DNA of 43,659 nt from positions 1 through 43,659 of the forward strand of contig CAMJJG010000021.1 of the NCBI GenBank assembly GCA_946406035.1. Direction: 5' to 3'. Both the position numbers and the translations under genes were made by a program. Position 1 is the stretch's first letter, and every line of letters starts with the position of its first letter. Positions 1-6,650 of the stretch are shown here, piece by piece. A model generated the notes under the pieces. The model was not told the origin of the DNA. It worked only from the letters and a program-made list of their open reading frames with translations, and did not search any database. Origin of the DNA: an uncultured Prevotellaceae bacterium (GTDB taxonomy: Bacteria; Bacteroidota; Bacteroidia; Bacteroidales; Muribaculaceae).

Positions 1-51
1 CACCACAGCCAGCAGGCAGAGTGCGATAATCTTGAACCGGTTACCAGTCAT
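1..51 (-). CDS. Start of an exported or membrane protein (partial)
   Basis: Seventeen codons run off the left edge of the window. They begin with ATG at 51, 9 bases after the MBOAT stop codon, and read MTGNRFKIIALCLLAVV, a short basic stretch followed by a hydrophobic run typical of a signal peptide or N-terminal anchor. In MBOAT operons the next gene is often an AlgJ/DHHW-type SGNH protein that works with the acyltransferase. That identity is inference from context, because only the leader is visible. Confidence 0.55.
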   Translation of the reverse strand, partial: MTGNRFKIIALCLLAVV

Positions 52-59
52 GGCAATGT

Positions 60-1535
60 CTAGAACTGGGAGTAGAGAAAGGGCTGGACTGTGGCGCTGG
101 CAAACTGCAGCACGAGCTGGATGAGGAGGATGAAGATGACCAGTTTGGCCCACCAGGGAGCGGCGATGAAGCGGTCGCGCAGGTTGTCCCACACGCGTCG
201 GGGCACGAAGTGAAGGCCGTAGATGACGGCTAGCATCAGGCACCACGTCGCGCGGCGCTCGATGAACACGGGCAGGTAGGCCCAATCAAAGTCGGTGAAA
301 ATGCCGCCAATGACCTGACCCGCAGCCTGGAAAGAGCTGGCGCGGAAGAATATCCATAAAAACGCTACAAACGAGAACGTCATCAGCCACGAGGCAAAGC
401 GGGTGGCGCGGGTGCTCTCGATGCGGTCGAGCCAAGGCTTGCACACCTTGTGGACACACAGGGCGATGCCGTGACCGGCGCCCCAGACGACAAAGGTCCA
501 TGCCGCGCCGTGCCACAGGCCGCCCAGCAGCATCGTCACCATCAAGTTGACGTGCTGGCGCACCTTGCCCTTGCGGTTGCCGCCCAGGGGGATGTAAACA
601 TAGTCTCGAAGCCAATGTGATAGCGTGATGTGCCAGCGGTGCCAAAACTCCGAGACGTTCAACGAGCGGTAAGGGTAGTCAAAGTTGATGCCCAGATTGA
701 AGCCCATGATGCTGCCCAGGCCGATGGCCATGTCGCTGTAGCCCGAGAAGTCGCAATAGATCTGCATCGTGAAACCCAGCACAGCCATGAGCAGCTCAAA
801 GCCGGTGTAACCCGTTGGGTTGCCAAAGACGATGTTGTTGTACTGGGCGATGTAGTCGGCAAAAACGGCCTTCTTCAAAATACCCAGCATGACCAGAAAC
901 AGGCCACCGTAGATCATCTCGCGCGTGGCATGCTTGTTGAGGCGCAGCTGGGGCATGAAGTCGCGGGCGCGCACGATGGGACCTGCTACCAGACAGGGGA
1001 AGTAGGAGAGAAAGAACAGGTATTCAAGGTAGTCATCGACGGGCTGTATCTTGCCCTTATAGACATCGACGACATAGCTGATGGTGCGGAAGGTGTAGAA
1101 CGAGATGCCCACCGGCAGGATGAGGTCTAGCGGCTGGAAATTGCCGCCGATAAGGGCCTCGAGGTTGGACATGACGAAGTTGCTGTACTTGAAAAACAGC
1201 AGGATACTCAACGAGAACACGAGCGACACCGCCAGGGCGATGCGGCGCTCGGTGCGGTTCTTGCTCGAGTCGATGAACTGCGCCACCCACCAGTCAAAAA
1301 AAGACGTGGCGACCAGCAACAGGAAGAACACGCCGCTCGACTTGTAGAAGAAGAACAGGCTGAAGGCGATGACAAAAAGCATCATCTGCTTGCGGCGCGA
1401 CTTGAGCAGGGCATACACCGGCAAGAATATCAGGAACAGTGCCCAGAACAGTCCACTGGTGAACAGCATGGGCTCGTCGCGGTTGAACGTGAACAGTGAC
1501 AGCAACTGGGTTATATCGATGGCATTGAGTATCAT
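60..1535 (-). CDS. MBOAT family membrane-bound O-acyltransferase (AlgI-like)
   Basis: Polytopic inner-membrane protein of about 490 residues in the MBOAT/AlgI family, which moves acyl groups (usually acetyl) across the membrane onto extracellular polysaccharide or peptidoglycan. The family hallmarks are visible: the HRWHITLSHWLRDYVYIPLGG segment and, about residue 339, the LWHG motif carrying the catalytic histidine. The reading frame is open back to a TTG at 1565, but that lies inside the upstream SGNH gene. The ATG at 1535, four bases after that gene's TAA, is the more likely start and gives MILNAIDITQ. It is tightly coupled to the SGNH hydrolase upstream and to the partial exported gene downstream, the usual layout of an O-acylation cassette. 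The acceptor polymer cannot be told from the sequence. Confidence 0.93.
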   Translation of the reverse strand: MILNAIDITQLLSLFTFNRDEPMLFTSGLFWALFLIFLPVYALLKSRRKQMMLFVIAFSLFFFYKSSGVFFLLLVATSFFDWWVAQFIDSSKNRTERRIALAVSLVFSLSILLFFKYSNFVMSNLEALIGGNFQPLDLILPVGISFYTFRTISYVVDVYKGKIQPVDDYLEYLFFLSYFPCLVAGPIVRARDFMPQLRLNKHATREMIYGGLFLVMLGILKKAVFADYIAQYNNIVFGNPTGYTGFELLMAVLGFTMQIYCDFSGYSDMAIGLGSIMGFNLGINFDYPYRSLNVSEFWHRWHITLSHWLRDYVYIPLGGNRKGKVRQHVNLMVTMLLGGLWHGAAWTFVVWGAGHGIALCVHKVCKPWLDRIESTRATRFASWLMTFSFVAFLWIFFRASSFQAAGQVIGGIFTDFDWAYLPVFIERRATWCLMLAVIYGLHFVPRRVWDNLRDRFIAAPWWAKLVIFILLIQLVLQFASATVQPFLYSQF

Positions 1536-1539
1536 GGCA

Positions 1540-2319
1540 TTATACTGGAGGCTGATAAATGACAATGCGGGATGCGCGAGCGATGCCCTCGCCAGGGTAG
1601 TCGAGGCGTATGGGGTGATAGCATGAGTCGTTCATCCACTTGACGACGCGGTCCATCCACTGGTGGGCCGACGCGCGGGTGGGGTGGGCTCCGTCGCGGC
1701 TACGCTCGAACTTGTCGTGGGCGCTCAGGTAGAAGCTGCCCTCGTCGAGCTCTTGGGCCAGCAGGTCGTTGATGCCGGTGTCCTCGTCCCAGTTGGGCGG
1801 ACCGATCCAGACGTAGGGGATGTCACCGAATTCGGCCAAAATCTTCTTCAGGTGGGGGCGGCGGGCGTTCTTGATGTCGGGGACATAGAGCTCGTTGGCA
1901 CCGAGGCACACCATGATGTAGTCGGGATGGTATTTGGCCATGAGTTCGGTCAATCGGGTCGATTCGCCCCAGCACAGGGTAGAGCTGCTGTACCAGATGA
2001 CCTCGATGAGGGTGTGCCCGCTCTTGTCGCAGTAGGCGGCAAGTCGGGGCGCCAGTCCCTCGAGCATCGAGTCACCAAAGAAGAGGATGGTCTTGGCAGT
2101 GGTGTCCATCGGTTGACGCTTGGGCTTGGTGTTGCCCTGGCCGTCGGTCGAGTCGTTGGCTGCATGGTGGGCGGGCACGTTGAGCAGGTCGCGGGCAAAC
2201 GTAGCTGTCTTGATATCGAGGCTACCAACGCGTATGCCGTCCTGCCAGAATGACAGAACGACAAAAAACGCGAAGGCTGCTAGCAGCAGGGACCACAGGC
2301 CCCAGTATGGCTTGTTCAT
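1540..2319 (-). CDS. SGNH/GDSL-fold hydrolase, membrane anchored, partner of the MBOAT protein
   Basis: Protein of 259 residues with one N-terminal membrane segment (about 5-24) and an extracytoplasmic SGNH domain. The nucleophile block is ILFFGDSMLEG (Ser about 84), the oxyanion Gly/Asn block is MVCLGANELY, and the C-terminal catalytic Asp/His block is DGAHPTRASAHQW. SGNH proteins next to MBOAT genes act as the extracytoplasmic half of O-acetylation machinery (PatA/PatB and AlgI/AlgJ logic). The stop codon is four bases before the MBOAT ATG, so the two are almost certainly translated from one message. It could be an esterase rather than a transferase; the sequence alone does not decide. Confidence 0.85.
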   Translation of the reverse strand: MNKPYWGLWSLLLAAFAFFVVLSFWQDGIRVGSLDIKTATFARDLLNVPAHHAANDSTDGQGNTKPKRQPMDTTAKTILFFGDSMLEGLAPRLAAYCDKSGHTLIEVIWYSSSTLCWGESTRLTELMAKYHPDYIMVCLGANELYVPDIKNARRPHLKKILAEFGDIPYVWIGPPNWDEDTGINDLLAQELDEGSFYLSAHDKFERSRDGAHPTRASAHQWMDRVVKWMNDSCYHPIRLDYPGEGIARASRIVIYQPPV

Positions 2320-2364
2320 TCAGTAGTTGTTAGGTGTCGTGTGTGAGTGTTAGGATGTCAATAA

Positions 2365-3531
2365 TTACTTGAGCAGTTCGATACCCAGGCCGGGACGGTC
2401 GTGCAGGGCGATCTTGCCGTTCTCGACAGTCATGCCGGTAAAGCGGTCGTTGGCGATGAGCAGGTTGCCGTCCAGATCGGCATAGTCAACGACGGGCGAC
2501 AGGTTGGCGGCCGCTGTGACGGCACATGAGGTCTCGGTCATGCAGCCAATCATCACCTTCATGTCGAGGGCGCGTGCCAGGGTCACCATCTTGTGGGCCT
2601 CGTGCAGGCCGGTGCTCTTCATCAGCTTGATGTTGATACCGTCATACACACCCTTGAACCTGAGGATGTCGGGCAGGCGCTGGAAGGCCTCGTCGGCGAT
2701 GATGGGCAGGGGCGAGCGCTCGCGCAACCATGCGGTCTCGTCCATCCACGTCTTGTCGAACGGCTGCTCGACAAACAGGCAGTTGCGCTCTGCCAGCCAG
2801 TGGCACATCTCCAGGGCATACTCCTTGTTGTTCCAGCCCTGGTTGCAATCGACGCAGATGGGGACGTCGGGCATCATCTCGCGGATGATGTCGATTGTCT
2901 CCTGGTCGCGGTCCAGGCCCATCTTGACCTTGATGAGCTTGTAGGGGCGCGCCTCCTCTACCTTCTGGCGCACGACTTCGGGCGTGTCGATGCCGATGGT
3001 CATGCTCGTCACGGGCGTGTTGGCGGGATTGTAACCCCAGATTTTGTACCAGGGCTGTCCCATGATTTTGCCCAGCAGGTCATGCAGGGCGATATCGATA
3101 CTGGCCTTGGCGGCACGGTTGTTATCTTCTACCTTGTCAACATAGTCCAGGATGTCCTCGATGCAGAAGGGGTCCTTGAACTGCTCCAGGTCGAGCTTGT
3201 TGAGGAATTTGGTCACACTCTCGACGCTCTCTCCCAGGTAGGGCGGCATTGAAGCCTCGCCATAGCCCGTGATGCCCTCATACTCGAGCGTTACTTGCAC
3301 GTCGGGGGTGGTGGTGCGGCTGTAGCGCGCCAGGTTGAAGGCGTGGCGCAGTTGTAACTCATAGGGGAAAAACGACAATTTCAGTTTGCCGGTTTTAGGC
3401 ACTTGGTTGACGCGAGGCACTGCACGGCGGCGCCCCTTCTTGGTGACGCGCTCCATGGCGTCGATCGACACGGGCGACGCTGCTGCAATCGCCGTCAATC
3501 CCATTCCTGCTATAAATTTTCTTCTATCCAT
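2365..3531 (-). CDS. Dipeptide epimerase (L-Ala-D/L-Glu epimerase), enolase superfamily, with Tat-like leader
   Basis: The protein has 388 residues. The muconate-lactonizing/enolase barrel is clear: the KxK acid/base pair in LIKVKMG (about 199-201), metal ligands in VDCNQGW (about 227), FVEQPF (about 252) and IADEAF (about 277), the second-side Lys in INIKLMKSTG (about 301), and the DLDGN substrate-binding loop near the end. This is the signature of dipeptide epimerases, which convert L-Ala-D-Glu from murein to L-Ala-L-Glu. The N-terminus MDRRKFIAGMGLTAIAAASP looks like a twin-arginine or Sec signal, so the enzyme is probably exported, unlike cytoplasmic E. coli YcjG or B. subtilis YkfB. It lies downstream of an NlpC/P60 peptidase, the enzyme expected to produce its substrate. 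Confidence 0.9.
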   Translation of the reverse strand: MDRRKFIAGMGLTAIAAASPVSIDAMERVTKKGRRRAVPRVNQVPKTGKLKLSFFPYELQLRHAFNLARYSRTTTPDVQVTLEYEGITGYGEASMPPYLGESVESVTKFLNKLDLEQFKDPFCIEDILDYVDKVEDNNRAAKASIDIALHDLLGKIMGQPWYKIWGYNPANTPVTSMTIGIDTPEVVRQKVEEARPYKLIKVKMGLDRDQETIDIIREMMPDVPICVDCNQGWNNKEYALEMCHWLAERNCLFVEQPFDKTWMDETAWLRERSPLPIIADEAFQRLPDILRFKGVYDGINIKLMKSTGLHEAHKMVTLARALDMKVMIGCMTETSCAVTAAANLSPVVDYADLDGNLLIANDRFTGMTVENGKIALHDRPGLGIELLK

Positions 3532-3575
3532 AATACTTGAGTTTTAAGTTTAATATGGTTCTAAATATTATTATC

Positions 3576-3612
3576 TCAGTCGCCAGTTGGCGGATGCCAA
3601 TTCCTTACTCCT
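3576..3612. repeat. Intergenic repeat, copy 1
   Basis: The gap between the NlpC/P60 and epimerase genes carries, on the minus strand, AGGAGTAAGGAAT, then GGCATCCGC, then an ACTG.CGACTGA tail. Copy 2 at 4781-4823 has the same order of blocks. The middle can fold (TTGGC-ATCC-GCCAA). It is probably a small dispersed intergenic element. No function is visible. Confidence 0.5.
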
Positions 3613-4766
3613 CAAAAGTACCAGGGGTGGCTCTTGAGGGCGGTGATGCCACGGGTGCCCACCATGCCCTTGACGCGGCTGGCGCTCAGGGGCGAGTACA
3701 AGTAGGGATAGTCGCTGGCCTTGGGGTCCAGGCTGTTGATCTTGACCTGGCCCGAGCAGTGGATGTACTTGCCGTCGCGCAGGTACAGTCCCACATGTGT
3801 CACGCGGCCCGTCTTCTCGTTGCCAAAGAACAGCAGGTCGCCTGCCTCATACTGGTGCCAGTCGGTTCCTTTCTTCATGATTTTGCCGGTCAAGGCCTGC
3901 TGTGACGCGTCGCGTTGCAGGATGATGCCGTTGCTCAGATAGGCCACCTTGGTCAGGCCTGAGCAGTCGGTAACCTTGGTCGACGTGCCGCCCCACAGGT
4001 AGCTCGAGCCCATCATGCGGCGGGCGGTCTTCTCGATTTGGGCGGCACTGAAGCCCTGCTGGCTCCACTGTGACAGCTCGGCCACATCGGCGCCATCGAC
4101 CCAGCCTGTGCGCCCGTCGGGGGTTGCCAGTTTGAGCCATCTGCCCGATTCAGCCTTGAACTCCAGGATGTTGCCCATGACCAGATCGCTCACGGTCTCG
4201 TCGCCGTGGGCCTCGGTTACCAGTCGCGAGTCATAGGCCGTGACGATGTATCGCTTGGCCTTGCGCCAAGCCTTCATCTGTGCGTCGGTCTTGAATGCGA
4301 GCGAACTCTCGGGGACATAGGCGATGTAGTCGTCGGCCATCTGCACGCGGTACCATTCGCCACTCTGTTGCAACACCTTGACGGGGGCGCCCATGATGCC
4401 CTGGGTGGCCACCTCGGCGCTATGCTTGGGCTCGGTGCGCAACGTGGCGATGCTCAGTTTCACCTGTGCCCACTTGCGGTTCGCTGGGATGGCGTCCTCG
4501 AGTACGGTGATCTTGTCGGTATAGTTGCTCAGGCCGTTCTTGAACATGGCTGCCTGGATAGCCTTTTTCTGGGCCTGGGTGCCCACGGTGCCGCTCAGCA
4601 CCCACTTGCCGCCCTGCTGGCTGGCTGTCACGTCCCACACGGCTGTGCGCTTGTCGGGGGCGATGCGTCCCTTGAGGTCGTTGAGAGTCTCTACGGGCGT
4701 CACCGCCATTGCGGCTAGGGTGGAAACAACCAGTAGGACAGATAAGATTAATGATTTGATATTCAT
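3612..4766 (-). CDS. SH3-domain NlpC/P60 peptidase (YkfC-like murein peptide hydrolase)
   Basis: Protein of 384 residues with a signal peptide (MNIKSLILSVLLVVSTLAAMA), two bacterial SH3-like segments (about 90-150 and 165-235) and a C-terminal NlpC/P60 cysteine peptidase domain. Catalytic residues are visible as Cys in VTDCSGLTKV (about 265), His in RVTHVGLYL (about 322) and the third polar residue in YIHCSG (about 335). This architecture matches YkfC-type gamma-D-glutamyl-diamino-acid endopeptidases, which trim murein tripeptides to L-Ala-D-Glu. The next gene encodes the epimerase for that dipeptide, repeating the B. subtilis ykfB-ykfC pairing and supporting a cell-wall peptide salvage role. 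It probably acts in the periplasm. Confidence 0.9.
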   Translation of the reverse strand: MNIKSLILSVLLVVSTLAAMAVTPVETLNDLKGRIAPDKRTAVWDVTASQQGGKWVLSGTVGTQAQKKAIQAAMFKNGLSNYTDKITVLEDAIPANRKWAQVKLSIATLRTEPKHSAEVATQGIMGAPVKVLQQSGEWYRVQMADDYIAYVPESSLAFKTDAQMKAWRKAKRYIVTAYDSRLVTEAHGDETVSDLVMGNILEFKAESGRWLKLATPDGRTGWVDGADVAELSQWSQQGFSAAQIEKTARRMMGSSYLWGGTSTKVTDCSGLTKVAYLSNGIILQRDASQQALTGKIMKKGTDWHQYEAGDLLFFGNEKTGRVTHVGLYLRDGKYIHCSGQVKINSLDPKASDYPYLYSPLSASRVKGMVGTRGITALKSHPWYF

Positions 4767-4780
4767 GTTTTTTTTAGTTT

Positions 4781-4823
4781 TCAGTCGTCAGTTTCCATAA
4801 TGCGGATGCCATTCCTAACTCCT
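4781..4823. repeat. Intergenic repeat, copy 2
   Basis: Second copy of the element described at 3576-3612, here between the transglutaminase-like and NlpC/P60 genes. The shared blocks on the minus strand are AGGAGT, AGGAAT, GGCATCCGC and CTGACGACTGA. The middle differs by an insertion (ATTATGGA), so copies are similar but not identical. Both copies start right at a stop codon. Confidence 0.5.
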
Positions 4824-6249
4824 AATGTGTTAATGGTGTTATGGAGTTTACTTGCAGGTGGCTGTCCCACTTGTCATAGAACAGGTTACCCTTTCTCCAC
4901 TCGACCTCGCCCGGCTGGAAATCGACCGTCTCGCTGCGGATGTAGGTCTTGGCAGGGCTGAGCACGTCGCCCACGCCCTCGTTGCTAGCCATGCGGTACA
5001 GGTCGATGCCGGTAGCATAGTAGTCGTTCAATGTGGTGCCCACGGCGCTGCGGCCAAATGACGGGTCGGTGGGCACCCAGCCCACGCCCTCAAAGTAGGT
5101 CTCGGCCCAGTCGTGGTAGTTGATTTCGTCGGGGTGGAGCATCCAGCCGCTCTCCCATCGTGCGGGAATTCCCAGCGAGCGCACCAGTGTGATGTAGAGT
5201 AGGGCCACCTGGCCACAGTCGCCGTGGTGGTTCTCGAGCACATATTGCGGGATGTTGGCCAGTGTGCTGTATTCACGGGCCCCAGCCCACGGCAGGTTGT
5301 AGCCGATCCACTCATAGACCTTGGCGGCCTGCAAGACGGGGTTGGTCTCGTTGCCTACAATCTGGCGTGCCAGGGCGCGCATCTCGTCGGTGATGATGAC
5401 GTGGCGGGGCTCGTCGCCAGTGTATCTGATGTATTCCGGGTCATTGGTGTTATATGGCTCCAGCATGGCGATAAGGTCCTGCTGGCTGTAGTGGCGCTCA
5501 CCCACGTCATAGGAGAAGGTGTACTCAAAGTGAGTGGGCTTGCCCTTCTCGGCCACAGCCTCCATATAGACGGTGTGGTGCTTGCTGCCCTGGCTGTAGG
5601 TCACGGGGCGGTTGCTGCTCTCGAGGCGGATGTTGCGCTGGCGCAGGTTCTCGTAGGGGAAGGGCATCCACACCCTGAGCGTCTCGCCAGCAGGCACGGC
5701 GTCGGCTTCCACGTCGAGGGTGAACGTGATGTTCATGTGGCGCCAGTCGCGCACGCCATTAGCGTCGGCGGGCGTGTGCATGGCCTCGAGGTAATACTTG
5801 CGGCGGGTGAGGTAGGACTCGTAGTTGTCCTGTGCGTTCTGCTCTGCAAATTCCTTGCCCAGCAGCCACAGGTTGCCCACGCTCTTGCGGAACCACATCT
5901 CCTTGCCATCGATGTTCATCACCTCCAGTGCTCGGGTGCGTTTCCAGTTCTCGATCTGGGCATCGGTGGCCTGGGGCATCTTCTCTCTTATCATCTTCAC
6001 GCCCTGCTCGGGAGTGATGCGGAAGTCGGTGCGGATGCGCCCGATGATGGTGCGCAGCGAGTCGATGCGCACGGCGTCGGCCTGGCGCACCCGCTTGGGC
6101 AGTGATTTCATCACCTTCTCGGCACGGGCAAATTCGCCCTGTGCAATCAACTCATCGACTTGGCCTTGCCAGTCGGGCGTGGCGGCGGCGCCAGCAAGCG
6201 CTAGAGCGCTAATGGCGAGTGCCAATACTTTCTTTCTTAATCCTATCAT
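4822..6249 (-). CDS. Secreted transglutaminase-like domain protein
   Basis: Protein of about 475 residues with a signal peptide (MIGLRKKVLALAISALALAGAAA). The C-terminal half is a transglutaminase-like cysteine protease fold: Cys in HHGDCGQVALLY (about 344), His in NYHDWAE (about 378) and Asp in VPTDPSFG (about 393), in the order Cys-His-Asp. The first half resembles the beta-rich N-terminal region common in Bacteroidetes transglutaminase-like proteins. The frame stays open to a TTG at 6279, but that TTG lies inside the -7 promoter element (TATCTTTG, 6277-6284) and cannot be transcribed as a start. The ATG at 6249 is therefore chosen. It heads a minus-strand run followed by the murein peptidase and dipeptide epimerase. 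The substrate is unknown; peptide or protein cleavage in the envelope is likely. Confidence 0.85.
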   Translation of the reverse strand: MIGLRKKVLALAISALALAGAAATPDWQGQVDELIAQGEFARAEKVMKSLPKRVRQADAVRIDSLRTIIGRIRTDFRITPEQGVKMIREKMPQATDAQIENWKRTRALEVMNIDGKEMWFRKSVGNLWLLGKEFAEQNAQDNYESYLTRRKYYLEAMHTPADANGVRDWRHMNITFTLDVEADAVPAGETLRVWMPFPYENLRQRNIRLESSNRPVTYSQGSKHHTVYMEAVAEKGKPTHFEYTFSYDVGERHYSQQDLIAMLEPYNTNDPEYIRYTGDEPRHVIITDEMRALARQIVGNETNPVLQAAKVYEWIGYNLPWAGAREYSTLANIPQYVLENHHGDCGQVALLYITLVRSLGIPARWESGWMLHPDEINYHDWAETYFEGVGWVPTDPSFGRSAVGTTLNDYYATGIDLYRMASNEGVGDVLSPAKTYIRSETVDFQPGEVEWRKGNLFYDKWDSHLQVNSITPLTH

Positions 6250-6276
6250 CGGGTCATGTACTTTGGTTTTAATGTG

Positions 6277-6307
6277 CAAAGATAATTCAAGCCTGACACA
6301 TTCGCAA
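6277..6307 (-). promoter_or_regulatory. Bacteroidetes sigma-A type promoter for the transglutaminase/murein-recycling run
   Basis: On the minus strand TTG (6307-6305) is followed after 20 bases by TATCTTTG (6284-6277), matching the TTG-N19-21-TAnnTTTG consensus. Transcription would begin near 6270, about 20 bases before the ATG at 6249. Confidence 0.75.
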
Positions 6308-6344
6308 GAATTATCCAGATTTTGTTGAAGCTCGCATTATAGGG

Positions 6345-6372
6345 GTTAGGTTTTAGGCTTTAGGCTTTAGGG
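6345..6372. repeat. Short tandem heptamer repeat
   Basis: Tandem units of the type TTTAGGC (GTTAGGT, TTTAGGC, TTTAGGC, TTTAGGG) lie in the gap between divergent genes. The rest of the gap from 6308 to 6476 is AT-rich with no convincing gene. Confidence 0.55.
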
Positions 6373-6476
6373 ATTATAGGGCCATAAGGGCTTTAAGGGG
6401 TATGGGGAAAAGAAATTGCAAAAATGGGTGTGGGTGAAAATAATTAAGAGAATCGGTGTGAATAGTTGAAAATATT

Positions 6477-6506
6477 TTGTTTTCGTGCTGAATTATAGTA
6501 AATTTG
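6477..6506 (+). promoter_or_regulatory. Promoter for the LRR-dockerin gene
   Basis: TTG at 6477-6479, a 19-base spacer, then TAAATTTG at 6499-6506. This predicts a transcript start near 6513 and an untranslated leader of about 130 bases before the likely ATG at 6645/6651. Confidence 0.75.
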
Positions 6507-6650
6507 CAACGTTGGTGAGCGAGGAGCCGCCTGTCAACAATTTGGATGAGAAGATTTTGGATGATGGACATAAACCTAGACGCTATTCCTAGTCATGTCC
6601 CCATGCATTGTATACAATTAACGTGTAACTCAAATAAAACTAACATGATT

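Noticed and set aside
5224..6105. A 293-codon open frame on the plus strand
   Set aside because: It is a shadow of the transglutaminase-like gene; composition is Val/Gly/His-rich as expected for an antisense frame.
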